Under the pieces are notes generated by a model, which was given only the letters and a program-made list of their open reading frames with translations, was not told the origin of the DNA and ran no database searches. From assembly GCF_014654365.1 (NCBI RefSeq), contig NZ_BNAY01000014.1, positions 62,001 through 126,000 on the forward strand: a stretch of DNA of 64,000 nucleotides, read 5' to 3'. Position numbers and translations under genes: made by a program. Of the stretch, positions 15,261 to 24,095 are shown piece by piece; positions within the stretch are counted from its first letter, which is position 1; each line of letters begins with the position of its first letter. This DNA comes from Amycolatopsis oliviviridis. Lineage in GTDB: Bacteria > Actinomycetota > Actinomycetes > Mycobacteriales > Pseudonocardiaceae.

Positions 15261-16217
15261 TCAGCGCCGACGCCGCCACAGGCCGACGAGACCCGCCAGC
15301 ACCACCGAGCTGATCGCGCCCAGCCACCCGACCACCCGCGAAAGCTCGACGGCCCGCGTCACGTGCCCGGCGTCCGGGTTGCGGCCGATGCCGAGCACCG
15401 GCAGTTCCTCGACCCCGTGCGGATACACCGTCCGCCCGCCGACCCGGATCTCCAGCGCCCCGGCGAAAGCGGCCTCGACGCGGCCCGCGTTCGGGCTTGG
15501 GTGCGCGGCCGTGTCCCGCCGCCACGCCCGCCACGCGCCGCCCGCCGAACCGCCGACGACGGGTGCCGCGAGCACGGTCAGCCCGGCCGCGACCCGCGTG
15601 GGCACGAGATGGACGATTTCGTCCAACCGGGCGACGAGCCAGCGGTACCGCTCGGGACGTCCCCTGCCGAGACCCCGCAGCAGGCTGATCACGCGCGAAC
15701 CGAGCAGGCCAGGCACCCCGGCCAGCGCTCCCCACACCAACGGCGCGATGACGACGTCCGCGGTGTTCTCGGCGAGCGTTTCCACCGAAGCGCGGGAAAG
15801 GCCGATGACGCCGAGTTCGTCGGCGACCCGGGGGTCCAGTGTGGACAGTGTGCCGCGCGCGGTCTCGAGTTCGCCTTCTTCGAGGTCCCGCGCCAGCGAG
15901 GTGCCGTTCGCGGCCAGTCCGGCGGCGCCGAGGACGGCCCAGGTGGTCACCGCGGTCGTGGTCGCCTGCAAAACGGGGCTGCGCCGTCCGGCGCGTTCGG
16001 CGAGCACGCCCGCCAGCACGGCGGACCCCGCGAGACCGCCGGTCCACAGCACTCCGGCCAGCGGGTGTTTCGACCGGACCTTCGTGTCCACCGCCGAAGC
16101 CGCCCTGGCGAACGCCGTCACCGGGCGGCGTGACCGGGGATCCCCGATCGCCCCGTCCGCGGCCACCCCCAACACCAAGCCGATCGCGCGCGCCGCGCTC
16201 ACCGTCGCCCCCTGCAT
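15261..16217 (-). CDS. cobD: adenosylcobinamide-phosphate synthase
   Basis: The 318-aa protein is of the CobD/CbiB family, a membrane enzyme that joins aminopropanol (phosphate) to adenosylcobyric acid in vitamin B12 synthesis. Conserved segments include SVETLAENTADVVIAPLVWG, PGLLGSRVISLLRGLG, ERYRWLVARLDEIVHLVP and NAGRVEAAFAGAL. Several membrane helices are present. GAGGGA precedes the ATG at 16217. The CobC-like phosphatase at 9137 acts later in the same pathway. No cobalamin riboswitch precedes it. Confidence 0.9.
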   Translation of the reverse strand: MQGATVSAARAIGLVLGVAADGAIGDPRSRRPVTAFARAASAVDTKVRSKHPLAGVLWTGGLAGSAVLAGVLAERAGRRSPVLQATTTAVTTWAVLGAAGLAANGTSLARDLEEGELETARGTLSTLDPRVADELGVIGLSRASVETLAENTADVVIAPLVWGALAGVPGLLGSRVISLLRGLGRGRPERYRWLVARLDEIVHLVPTRVAAGLTVLAAPVVGGSAGGAWRAWRRDTAAHPSPNAGRVEAAFAGALEIRVGGRTVYPHGVEELPVLGIGRNPDAGHVTRAVELSRVVGWLGAISSVVLAGLVGLWRRRR

Positions 16218-16255
16218 GCAGTATCCCTCGAAGACCTGCCGAGATTACTCGAAGA

Positions 16256-16951
16256 TCATCTGTCCAGGAGGACGGCCATCTCGTCACGCGCCTGGATGAC
16301 GATGTCCCGCATCGCGCGTTCGGCCCGGTCAGGGTCGCCGGCGTCGATGGCGGCCGCGACCTCGACGTGCAGCGCGACGGCCTCGGGCTGGGGTTCGTCC
16401 GGCATCAGCCCGTGCCCGGTGCGCCCGGCGAGCACTTCGGCGACGACCGCGGAAAGCTGCGCGAACATCGGATTCCGCGACGCGGACAGCAGCAGATCGT
16501 GGAAAGCGACGTCGTGCTCCAGGAAGGTCACGAGGTCGCGGCGGTGCGCGGTCTCCTCCAGCCGCTTCGCCAGCGCGCGAAGGCGGCCGCCCTCTTCGGG
16601 TGTCGCCCGCAGCGCGGCGTACCGGGCCGCGCACGGTTCGACGCCGGAGCGCAGTTCGGTCAGTGTGAGCAGGGCGGTCTTCCGCTCGGATCCGTCGAGT
16701 TGCCAGCGGAGCAGCCGCGGGTCGTAGTGGTTCCACTCCCGGGGCTCACGCACGATCACCCCGACCCGGCGCTTGCTGCTGGTCAGGCACATCGCTTCGA
16801 GGACACGCACCACCTCGCGCGCCACCGTCCGGGACGCGCCGAACCGCTCTTGGAGCTCCTCCGAGCGCAGCACGGAGCCCGGTGGCAGCTGTCCGTTCGC
16901 GATCGCGGAGCCGACCGTGTCGAGCATTTCGGCATGCCTGTCGTTGCCCAC
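16256..16951 (-). CDS. GntR-family (FCD) repressor of the gluconate genes
   Basis: The 231-aa protein has an N-terminal winged helix (LRSEELQERFGASRTVAREVVRVL, about residues 28-51) and a C-terminal FCD ligand domain with the metal-binding pattern D/H (LEHDVAFHDLLLSAS, and H in VALHVEVAAAID). It is divergent from the gluconokinase gene, and two identical palindromes lie in the gap. The natural inference is gluconate- or gluconate-6-phosphate-responsive repression of gntK-gntP and of itself. It uses a GTG start. Confidence 0.88.
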   Translation of the reverse strand: MGNDRHAEMLDTVGSAIANGQLPPGSVLRSEELQERFGASRTVAREVVRVLEAMCLTSSKRRVGVIVREPREWNHYDPRLLRWQLDGSERKTALLTLTELRSGVEPCAARYAALRATPEEGGRLRALAKRLEETAHRRDLVTFLEHDVAFHDLLLSASRNPMFAQLSAVVAEVLAGRTGHGLMPDEPQPEAVALHVEVAAAIDAGDPDRAERAMRDIVIQARDEMAVLLDR

Positions 16952-16977
16952 CAGGCGACCTTAACCCTCTGATTCGA

Positions 16978-17011
16978 TTAAGTAGTACTTGATGTTGCTT
17001 AAGTAGTACTT
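16978..17011. promoter_or_regulatory. two operator copies for the gluconate regulator
   Basis: The 11-bp palindrome AAGTAGTACTT (odd centre) occurs at 16980-16990 and 17001-17011, each preceded by TT, so the copies are 21 bp or two helical turns apart. The second lies between a possible -35 TTGCTT (16995) and -10 TGTACT (17018) for gntK. This AT-rich stretch stands out from the surrounding GC-rich DNA. Confidence 0.75.
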
Positions 17012-17053
17012 TTGAGCTGTACTCGTCGGGCTACAACGACGTGGGAGGTACGG

Positions 17054-17548
17054 ATGACCGTCATCGTGGTGATGGGCGTTTCCGGCTCGGGCAAGACGAC
17101 CGTGGGCACGGAACTCGCCGCCTGGCTCGGCGTCGACTACGCCGAAGCGGATTCGTTCCATCCGAAGGCGAACATCGACAAGATGAGCTCCGGCCACCCG
17201 CTGAACGACGAGGACCGGCAACCCTGGCTCGAAGCCATCGCCGCCTGGATCTCCGACCACCAGGCCTCCGGCGGTGTCGTCACCTCTTCCGCGCTGAAGT
17301 ATCGCTACCGCGACATCCTGCGCGGCGGCGGCGATGTCTGGTTCCTGCACCTGCACGGCGACCGCGAACTGCTCGCGAGCCGGATGAAGACCCGCTCCGG
17401 TCATTTCATGCCGGTGTCCCTTCTGGACTCCCAGCTCGCCGACCTCGAACCGTTGCGACCGGATGAGTTCGGCATCGTGGCCGACATCTCCAGGACACCG
17501 GAAGAAATCGTCGACACCACCCTTTCCGCTTTCAAGGACCGCCGATGA
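17054..17548 (+). CDS. gntK: gluconokinase
   Basis: The 164-aa protein has P-loop GVSGSGKTT (residues 8-16) and the GntK signatures EADSFHP and MSSGHPLNDEDR. It phosphorylates gluconate to 6-phosphogluconate. GGGAGGT precedes the ATG at 17054. It overlaps gntP by ATGA, so the permease and kinase are made together under the divergent GntR. Confidence 0.95.
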   Translation: MTVIVVMGVSGSGKTTVGTELAAWLGVDYAEADSFHPKANIDKMSSGHPLNDEDRQPWLEAIAAWISDHQASGGVVTSSALKYRYRDILRGGGDVWFLHLHGDRELLASRMKTRSGHFMPVSLLDSQLADLEPLRPDEFGIVADISRTPEEIVDTTLSAFKDRR

Positions 17549-18912
17549 CCACGACACTCGCCGCCGCCTGGACCGGACACGACACCCGCCTCATCGGCGC
17601 GACGGTGCTCGCCATCGCCGTGATCGTCGTCCTGATCACCAAGGCGAAACAGCATCCCTTCCTGGCCCTCATCCTCGGCTCCGGCGTGCTCGGGCTCGTC
17701 GGGGGCATGCCGGTGGACAAGCTGATCAAGAGCTTCAGTTCCGGCGTCGGCTCCACCGTCGCCTCGGTCGGCGTGCTGATCGCGCTCGGTGCGATGCTCG
17801 GCAAACTGCTCGCCGATTCCGGCGGCGCGGACCAGATCGTCGACACCATCCTGCGCCGCGCGGGCGACCGCACCCTGCCGTGGGCGATGGCGCTGGTCGC
17901 CGCGCTGATCGGGCTGCCGATGTTCTTCGAGATCGGCCTGGTCATGCTGATCCCGGTGATCCTGCTGGTCGCCAAGCGCACCGGGAAACCGTTGCTGATG
18001 CTGGGCATCCCCGCCCTCGCCGGGCTTTCGGTGCTGCACGGTCTCGTCCCGCCGCACCCCGGGCCGCTCGCCGCCGCGGGCGCGCTGAACGCGAACGTCG
18101 GCCTCACCCTGGCCTTCGGCCTGCTCGTCGCGATCCCGACGGTGATCATCGCCGGACCGCTGTTCGGCAGGCTGGCCGCGAAGATGGTCCCGGACGCCGT
18201 CGCACCGGAACGGCTCGTTCCCGAATCGTCCACAGGAGACGGACGACGTCCCGGCTTCCTCGCGACGCTGTCGACCGTGCTGCTGCCGGTCGTGCTGATG
18301 ATGGGCAAGGCGCTCGCGGACATCCTGCTGGACAAGGAGAACCACCTCCGCCGCGTGCTCGACTTCATCGGCGACCCGCTGGTGGCGCTGCTCGCCGCGG
18401 TCCTGCTCGGCATGCTCACCCTGGGCAAATCCGCGGGCTTCACGCGCGACAAGCTGGCCTCGACGGTGGCCGACTCGCTCCCGCCGATCGCCGGGATCCT
18501 GCTCATCGTCGGCGCGGGCGGCGGGTTCAAGCAGACCCTCGTCGACGCCGGGGTCGGCAACGTCATCACCGGCCTTGCCACCGGCGCGAACCTGTCGCCA
18601 CTGCTGCTCGGCTGGCTGGTCGCGGTCGCGATCCGGCTCGCCACCGGCTCCGCGACGGTCGCGACGGTGTCCGCCGCCGGCATCGTGGCGCCGCTCGCGG
18701 CGACCATGGACCCGTCGCACAGCGCGCTGCTGGTGCTGGCGATCGGCGCCGGTTCGCTGTTCTTCTCACATGTCAACGACGCCGGGTTCTGGCTGGTCAA
18801 GGAGTACTTCGGGCTTTCGGTCGGGCAGACACTGAAGAGCTGGTCGATCATGGAGACGGTCATCTCCGTGGTCGCGATCGCGCTGATCCTGCCGCTGGGC
18901 GCCCTGCTGTAG
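17545..18912 (+). CDS. gntP: gluconate permease, GntP family
   Basis: The 455-aa membrane protein has about 12-14 helices. Family segments include GLPMFFEIGLVMLIPV, HGLVPPHPGPLAAA and LFFSHVNDAGFW, all hallmarks of GntP gluconate:H+ symporters. It is the last gene of the gnt operon; a family B hairpin begins 10 bp after its stop. Confidence 0.95.
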   Translation: MTTTLAAAWTGHDTRLIGATVLAIAVIVVLITKAKQHPFLALILGSGVLGLVGGMPVDKLIKSFSSGVGSTVASVGVLIALGAMLGKLLADSGGADQIVDTILRRAGDRTLPWAMALVAALIGLPMFFEIGLVMLIPVILLVAKRTGKPLLMLGIPALAGLSVLHGLVPPHPGPLAAAGALNANVGLTLAFGLLVAIPTVIIAGPLFGRLAAKMVPDAVAPERLVPESSTGDGRRPGFLATLSTVLLPVVLMMGKALADILLDKENHLRRVLDFIGDPLVALLAAVLLGMLTLGKSAGFTRDKLASTVADSLPPIAGILLIVGAGGGFKQTLVDAGVGNVITGLATGANLSPLLLGWLVAVAIRLATGSATVATVSAAGIVAPLAATMDPSHSALLVLAIGAGSLFFSHVNDAGFWLVKEYFGLSVGQTLKSWSIMETVISVVAIALILPLGALL

Positions 18913-18922
18913 TTCCCTCCGA

Positions 18923-18977
18923 GCGCGTGAAGGCCCCCTTCCCTCGGATGAGCCGAGGGAAGGGGGCCTTCACGCGC
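18923..18977. terminator. family B hairpin after gntP
   Basis: Perfect 25-bp arms (left begins GCGCGTGAAGGCCCCCTTCC) close a five-base loop ATGAG. It follows gntP and precedes the arsR promoter by 16 bp. No T-run follows. The same palindrome recurs at 27434 and 36454, with altered copies at 39704, 39923 and 57789. Confidence 0.85.
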
Positions 18978-18993
18978 TTCCGGAAGGTTCCGA

Positions 18994-19029
18994 TTGACAC
19001 GTGACCTTTTGGTCACCTATTCTTCCTTC
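18994..19029 (+). promoter_or_regulatory. leaderless arsR promoter with operator between -35 and -10
   Basis: TTGACA (18994-18999), an 18-base spacer and TATTCT (19018-19023) form a good promoter. The spacer holds the perfect palindrome GTGACC-TTTT-GGTCAC (19001-19016). Transcription would begin at or beside the GTG at 19030, giving a leaderless mRNA. Binding of the ArsR protein to the palindrome would block RNA polymerase directly. Confidence 0.75.
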
Positions 19030-19371
19030 GTGCCCGACGACGACCTGGTTTTCAAGGCCCTGGCAGATCCGACCCGCCGGTTCCTGCTCGACCAGCTGTT
19101 CGCGCGTGACGGCCGCACGCTGACCGAACTCGAGTCCGAAGTGGACATGAGCCGGTTCGGCGTGATGAAGCACTTGAAACTGTTGGAAGAAGCCGGACTT
19201 GTCGTCACGCGCAAGGAGGGCCGGGAGAAGAAGCACTTCCTCAACCCGGTTCCGATCCGGCAGATCCACGACAGGTGGATCGACAAGTTCACCGAGCGCA
19301 CCGTGACCGCGTTGCTCGACCTCAAAGCCGAACTCGAAACCCCGGAACACGAACCAGAGGAGCCCTCATGA
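19030..19371 (+). CDS. ArsR-family regulator
   Basis: The 113-aa protein has a winged helix: FKALADPTRRFLLDQLF, RTLTELESEVDMSRFGVMKH (recognition helix) and KEGREKKHFLNP (wing). No cysteine cluster for metal binding is visible, so a metal sensor is unlikely; this subgroup usually pairs with SRPBCC proteins. GTG 19030 begins directly after the promoter; the longer frame would include the promoter itself. It overlaps the next gene by ATGA. Confidence 0.88.
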   Translation: MPDDDLVFKALADPTRRFLLDQLFARDGRTLTELESEVDMSRFGVMKHLKLLEEAGLVVTRKEGREKKHFLNPVPIRQIHDRWIDKFTERTVTALLDLKAELETPEHEPEEPS

Positions 19372-19877
19372 CCGACACCCAGGTCTACCGCGTCTACATC
19401 AAGGCCACCCCGGAGAAGATCTGGGACGCCATCACGAAGCCCGAATGGTCGCGGAAGTACGGCTACACCGGCTTGGTCGACTACGACCTGCGGCCGGGCG
19501 GCAAGCACGCCACCCACCCCACGCCGGATTACGTCGAGGCCGGGTTCACCAACGACCTCGTCGACGGCGAGGTGCTCGAAGTCGATCCGCCACGCAAGCT
19601 GGTCATCACCTGGAAGCTGCTGATGGACCCGTCCTTCGACAAGGAGCCGTACACCAAGCTCACCTACGAGATCGAAGAGACGAAGACCGCGGGCACCCGG
19701 CTGACCGTGACCCACGACGTCACCGACGCGCCGACGACCGCCTCGCTGGTCAACGGCTCGCAGGAGGACATCAACGCCGGACCGGGCGAGAACGCCGGTG
19801 GCGGCTGGCCGTGGATCCTGTCGGACCTCAAGTCGCTGCTGGAGACGGACGCTCCGCTCGTCCCCGCCGCTTCCTGA
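19368..19877 (+). CDS. SRPBCC/AHSA1 domain protein
   Basis: The 169-aa protein is of the Aha1/START-like fold: VYIKATPEKIWDAITKPEWSRKY at the start, LRPGGKHATH, and GGWPWILSDLKSLLET at the end. The fold gives a cavity for a hydrophobic ligand. It is co-expressed with ArsR (ATGA overlap), a common pair in actinobacteria whose ligand is unknown. Confidence 0.88.
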   Translation: MTDTQVYRVYIKATPEKIWDAITKPEWSRKYGYTGLVDYDLRPGGKHATHPTPDYVEAGFTNDLVDGEVLEVDPPRKLVITWKLLMDPSFDKEPYTKLTYEIEETKTAGTRLTVTHDVTDAPTTASLVNGSQEDINAGPGENAGGGWPWILSDLKSLLETDAPLVPAAS

Positions 19878-19891
19878 CCAGAGGTCCGCAA

Positions 19892-19948
19892 GTGTCAGGA
19901 AAGGGCCTTTCAGGACATATCTCGTCCTGAAAGACCCTTTCCTGACAC
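19892..19948. terminator. palindrome between convergent genes
   Basis: The arms GTGTCAGGAAAGGGCCTTTC and GAAAGACCCTTTCCTGACAC pair with one mismatch, and the stem continues AGGA/TCCT inward. It lies 14 bp after the SRPBCC gene and 12 bp before the kinase stop. It is unlike families A-F in sequence but has the same build and placement. Confidence 0.75.
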
Positions 19949-19960
19949 GCGACTCTTTCT

Positions 19961-20953
19961 TCAGACCCGCTTGGTGGCCGACTTCAAGGCGACCTTGGCG
20001 GTGTCCGCCGCGCCGATGGTGTCCAGCGCGAACAGCGCCGCGCCGACCACGGGGGCGACGTCGACGACCTGGACCGAGGCACGCGGAGCCACCTTCAGGC
20101 ACCGCCGCTCGATCTCCGCGATCACCGGCGCGCCGACCCCGGTCAGCACTCCCCCGCCGAGGATGACTTCGGGCGCCTCCTCGGTCAGTTCGAGCCGCCG
20201 CAGGATGACCGTGACCAGCACCGCGACCTCCTCCACGAACCGGTCGACCACGTCCTGCGCCACCTCGTCGCCGCCGGCCGCGACGGCGAACAGCAGCGGG
20301 CACAGGCCGTGGATCGAGTCGGAGTGCAGATCCTCGAAGTGCAGGCGCCGCACCACTTCCAGCACCGAAGACGCCTTGAAGTGCGCGGTGACGGCGGCCT
20401 GCAACGCCGTGCCCGGACCCCGGCCGTCCTCGGCGCGGACGGCCCACCACAGCGCCTCCTCGCCCAGCCGGTAGCCGCCGCCCCAGTCGCCGGAGATCTT
20501 GCCCAGCGCCGGGAAGCGCTGCTCACGCCCGTCGGCGCTGACGCCGGCGCCGTTGATCCCGGCACCGCACACCACCGCCACCCCCGTCCCGTCGGAACTG
20601 CCCGCACGCAGCAGCGCGAGGGTGTCGTTGCCGACGATCAGCGTGTCGCTCCAGCCGCGGGCGGCCAGCGCCGCGTGCAGGATCGCCTCCTCCTCGGGGA
20701 AATCCAGCCCCGCGAGGTAGGCCGACGTATGCGCCGCGAACGGCCGTTCGGCGGGAAGCCCTGCCCCGCGAAGGGCCTCCAGGACCAGCTTCTCCAGTAG
20801 CTGGACACTGGCCTCGACCCCGATGTTCTGCGGGGACGCGCCCGGCCCCCGCGACTGCCCGAGCACCCGCCCGTCCCGGGAGACGATCAGGACGTCGGTC
20901 TTGCTGTTGCCGCCGTCGATCGCGACGACGACGTCTCCTGAGCCGCCCGTCAT
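19961..20953 (-). CDS. BadF/BcrA-type sugar kinase (N-acetylglucosamine kinase-like)
   Basis: The 330-aa protein is of the ASKHA fold: phosphate-1 motif VAIDGGNSKTDVLIV at the N-terminus, GVAVVCGAGINGAGV with a glycine-rich phosphate-2 loop, and EVILGGGVLTG as the adenosine motif. The family includes N-acetylglucosamine kinases. It is the last gene of the sugar operon (ATGA overlap with the GH4 gene), so its substrate is probably the imported sugar or a product of GH4 cleavage. Confidence 0.85.
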   Translation of the reverse strand: MTGGSGDVVVAIDGGNSKTDVLIVSRDGRVLGQSRGPGASPQNIGVEASVQLLEKLVLEALRGAGLPAERPFAAHTSAYLAGLDFPEEEAILHAALAARGWSDTLIVGNDTLALLRAGSSDGTGVAVVCGAGINGAGVSADGREQRFPALGKISGDWGGGYRLGEEALWWAVRAEDGRGPGTALQAAVTAHFKASSVLEVVRRLHFEDLHSDSIHGLCPLLFAVAAGGDEVAQDVVDRFVEEVAVLVTVILRRLELTEEAPEVILGGGVLTGVGAPVIAEIERRCLKVAPRASVQVVDVAPVVGAALFALDTIGAADTAKVALKSATKRV

Positions 20954-22215
20954 GCCCCCGCCCACGGCAGGAACTCACGGTTGATCCGCACGAGCGTGTC
21001 GGCGAGCTGGTCGGCCTTGGTGTACTGCCCGACCAGCGGATGTGCGAGCAGCGCGTCGGCCACCCGGTCCCGGCCGCCCTTGATCGCCGCCTCCAGCGCG
21101 AGGTGCTCGTACGCGGTCACCCCGGCGATGAGCCCGGCGAACCGCTGCTCCACCGGCGCCTGCGGGATCGGGCGAGGACCCTTACCGTCCACAAGGGACG
21201 GAACCTCGATGACGGCGTCGTCCGGCAGGAAGTCGAAGGTGCCTTCGTTGCGGACGTTGACGACATGCTCCTCAGCTGGACCACCCGAGGTGAGCGCGTG
21301 CACGAGCTGCACCGCGGCCTCGGAATAGTAGGCACCGCCCCGCTTTTCCAGCTGCTCCGGTTTGGTCACCACCTCCGGGTCGAGGTACACCTTGAGCAGT
21401 TCTTCCTCGACGTCGCTGACGACGTCCGCGCGCGGCCGCTCGGTGCGCTGCTTCACGACCTGCTCGTCGTGCCCGTAGTAGTACTTCAGGTAGTACGACG
21501 GCACGACGTTCATCCGCCGCATCCACTCGACCGGCGCGGTGACGTGCTCACCGAGGAATTCGGCGTGTTCGGCGAGGAGCTCCGGCAGCCTGTCCTCGCC
21601 GTTGACGAGCACCTTCCGTTCCCAGCTCAGGTGGTTCAGTCCGGTGTGGACGAGTTTGACATCGTCGATCCCGGCGCCGAGCAGATGCGCGAACGTGCGC
21701 TGGAGGTGGATCGCGACGTTGCACAGCCCGACGGCGCGGTGGCCTTCGTTCAGCAGCGCGCGGGTGACGATGCCGACCGGGTTGGTGAAGTTGACGATCC
21801 AGGTGTCGTCCCCGGCGATCTTCCGGACCCTGTCGGCGATGTCGAGCACCACCGGCACGGTGCGCAGCGCCTTCGCGAGGCCGCCCGCGCCCGTGGTCTC
21901 CTGCCCGACACAGCCGCACGCGTGCGGGAACGTCTCGTCACCGCGCCGCGCGCGCTGCCCGCCGACCCGCAACTGGATCAGCACCGCCGACGCGCCGTCG
22001 ACACCCTCTTCGAGGCTGGCGGTGGTGCGGACCCGCGCCGGATGCCCGGCGTGGCTCAGCAACCGGTTGCTGAAGTCGCCGACCGCCTCCACCCGGTAGG
22101 CGTCCGGATCGATCAGCACGATCTCGTCGACGTCCAAAGTGGACCGCCGTCCGGCGATCCCGTCGATCAGCTCGGGCGTGTAAGTGGAACCGCCACCGAC
22201 GACTGCCAGTTTCAT
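20950..22215 (-). CDS. GH4 6-phospho-beta-glucosidase
   Basis: The 421-aa protein is of glycoside hydrolase family 4, which uses NAD+ and a divalent metal. Seen are the NAD-binding VVGGGSTYTPELIDGI at the N-terminus, CVGQETTGAGG, NFTNPVGIVT and the metal-binding cysteine in VGLCNVAIH (near residue 170). GH4 phospho-glycosidases cleave 6-phosphorylated disaccharides. Neighbours are an ABC importer and a kinase rather than a PTS. ATGA overlaps occur at both ends. Confidence 0.88.
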   Translation of the reverse strand: MKLAVVGGGSTYTPELIDGIAGRRSTLDVDEIVLIDPDAYRVEAVGDFSNRLLSHAGHPARVRTTASLEEGVDGASAVLIQLRVGGQRARRGDETFPHACGCVGQETTGAGGLAKALRTVPVVLDIADRVRKIAGDDTWIVNFTNPVGIVTRALLNEGHRAVGLCNVAIHLQRTFAHLLGAGIDDVKLVHTGLNHLSWERKVLVNGEDRLPELLAEHAEFLGEHVTAPVEWMRRMNVVPSYYLKYYYGHDEQVVKQRTERPRADVVSDVEEELLKVYLDPEVVTKPEQLEKRGGAYYSEAAVQLVHALTSGGPAEEHVVNVRNEGTFDFLPDDAVIEVPSLVDGKGPRPIPQAPVEQRFAGLIAGVTAYEHLALEAAIKGGRDRVADALLAHPLVGQYTKADQLADTLVRINREFLPWAGA

Positions 22216-23105
22216 CCCTTGACCCCTGTGAATGTGACGCCCTTGACGAAGGACTTCTGCGCGAACACGAACAGCACGATCACCGGCAGCATGATCAGCG
22301 CGGTGGCCGCCATGGTGAGGTTCCATTCCACGTGGTGCATCCCGCGGAACGACGCGATCGCCAGCGAAAGCGGCCAGCTGTCACGGGTCTCGCCGGTGTA
22401 GAGCAGTGGACCGAAATAGTCGTTCCAGGTGAACAGGAAGCAGAACATCGCGGTGGCCGCGATCCCCGGCTTCGCCATCGGGATCAGCACCTTGACCATG
22501 GCCTGGAACTCGTTGCAGCCGTCGATCTTCGCCGCTTCGAGGTAGTCCTTCGGAATGGTGAGGAAGAACTGCCGCAGCAGGAAGATCGAGAACGCGTCGA
22601 AGAAGAAGTACGGCACGATCAGCGGGACCAGGGTCCCGGTGAAGCCGAGCCGCACCCACAGGTCGTACAGCGGCACCACGGTGACCTGCGGGGGCAGCAT
22701 CATCGCGGCCACGGTCAGCATGAAGAACAGGTTCTGCCCGCGGAACTTCAGCTTCGAAAGCGCGTACGCCGCCGGGATCGCCGAGATGAGCGCCCCGGCG
22801 GTGGCCAGTGTCGAATAGAGCATGCTGTTGCCGAAGTACTGCAGCAGCGGCGCCTTTTCGAACACCTCGATGAAGTTTTCGAAGTGCCATTCCTTCGGCC
22901 AGAAGTTCGACGAAAGCGCCTGGTCGCTGGACATCACCGCGGTGAGGAACACGAACAGGATGGGCAGCATGAAGATCACGCCCATCGCGATGCCCAGACT
23001 GTGCGTCGCGATCCAGTACAGCTTCTTGTCCCACTGGCGCCGCACCCGCACCTTCGGCGGTTCGGTCACCGGCTCCCGCCTGCGGGTCTCCGAAAGCGTG
23101 ATCAT
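22212..23105 (-). CDS. sugar ABC transporter permease (MalG type)
   Basis: The 297-aa protein has six membrane helices and the EAA motif YLEAAKIDGCNEFQAMVKVLIP in the last third, which contacts the ATPase. It is the second permease of a CUT1-class importer. No ATPase gene is in the operon, so a shared MsiK-type ATPase coded elsewhere is probable. ATGA overlaps occur with both neighbours. Confidence 0.93.
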   Translation of the reverse strand: MITLSETRRREPVTEPPKVRVRRQWDKKLYWIATHSLGIAMGVIFMLPILFVFLTAVMSSDQALSSNFWPKEWHFENFIEVFEKAPLLQYFGNSMLYSTLATAGALISAIPAAYALSKLKFRGQNLFFMLTVAAMMLPPQVTVVPLYDLWVRLGFTGTLVPLIVPYFFFDAFSIFLLRQFFLTIPKDYLEAAKIDGCNEFQAMVKVLIPMAKPGIAATAMFCFLFTWNDYFGPLLYTGETRDSWPLSLAIASFRGMHHVEWNLTMAATALIMLPVIVLFVFAQKSFVKGVTFTGVKG

Positions 23106-24091
23106 CCGCCTTCCTCCTGGTGCTGGGACTTGCGAAGCTGCCGCACGAGAATCCAGGTGAACCCGGCCGAGACGATGAACAGCAGGACCGCCATCGCCGC
23201 CGCGTAACCCATGTTGAAGTACCGGAAACCCTGGACGTACAGCCAGACCGGGTAGGTCAGCGTCGAATTCTGTGGTGCGCCGATGAATCTCGTGTTGCCC
23301 GCGACGTCGGCCGCGCCCGCGGCCGCCGAACCCGCGACGATCGCCTGCGTGAAGAACTGCAACGCGAAGATCATCGAGTTGACGACGCCGAACAGCAGCA
23401 CCGGCGAGATCGACGGCAGCGTGACGTGCCAGAACCGGCGGACCGGACCGGCGCCGTCGAGCTCGGCGGCCTCGTACTGCTCCTGCGGGACGTCGAGCAG
23501 CGCGGCCAGGATGATGATCATCAGCTCGCCCGAACCCCACATCACCAGCAGGGTCAGCGCGGGCTTCGACATCGCCGGGTCGTTGAACCACAGGCCGCCG
23601 TCGATGCCGACCGCGCTCAGGAACGCGTTGACCGGGCCGTATTCCGGGTTGAACAGGAACACGAACGCCAGGGTCGCCGCGGCGGGCGGGGCCAGCGAAG
23701 GCAGGTAGCAGAGCGTCCGCACCAGGCCGACGCCCGACTTCAGCCGGGAGATGATCGACGCCGTGCCGAGGGCGAACACGACCCGGCAGAACGTCAGGAC
23801 GATCACCAGCCACAGCGTGTTGTACGCGGCGGTGCCGACCAGCGGTTCGCTGGTGAACATCCGGATGTAGTTGTCGAAGCCGACGAACTCCGGCGCGTTG
23901 ATCAGGTCGTAGCGGGTGAACGAGTAGTACACCGTGGCGATCAGCGGGTAGCCGAAGAAGATCAGGAACCCGAGCATCGCCGGTGCGATGAAGTAGAAGA
24001 CCGTGCGACGGCGGCGCGCTGCGTTCCCCTTCCGCGTCCGGGTGGACGCGGAAGGGGAGGCGACCGCCCTGGAATCCAGGGTCGATGTCAT
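23102..24091 (-). CDS. sugar ABC transporter permease (MalF type)
   Basis: The 329-aa protein has six helices after a basic N-terminus (RTRKGNAARRRR). The motif FFGYPLIATVYYSF follows and the EAA loop is EQYEAAELDGAGPVRRFWHVTLP. It pairs with the permease downstream. It starts 4 bp after the binding-protein gene. Confidence 0.93.
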   Translation of the reverse strand: MTSTLDSRAVASPSASTRTRKGNAARRRRTVFYFIAPAMLGFLIFFGYPLIATVYYSFTRYDLINAPEFVGFDNYIRMFTSEPLVGTAAYNTLWLVIVLTFCRVVFALGTASIISRLKSGVGLVRTLCYLPSLAPPAAATLAFVFLFNPEYGPVNAFLSAVGIDGGLWFNDPAMSKPALTLLVMWGSGELMIIILAALLDVPQEQYEAAELDGAGPVRRFWHVTLPSISPVLLFGVVNSMIFALQFFTQAIVAGSAAAGAADVAGNTRFIGAPQNSTLTYPVWLYVQGFRYFNMGYAAAMAVLLFIVSAGFTWILVRQLRKSQHQEEGG

Positions 24092-24095
24092 GCGA

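Noticed and set aside
16218..16255. Cobalamin riboswitch before cobD
   Set aside because: Only 38 bp separate cobD from the gntR stop and no B12-box sequence is seen.
18923..18977. Classical rho-independent terminator with U-tract
   Set aside because: The stem is strong but no run of T follows on either strand, so it is described as a family B hairpin with terminator function inferred.
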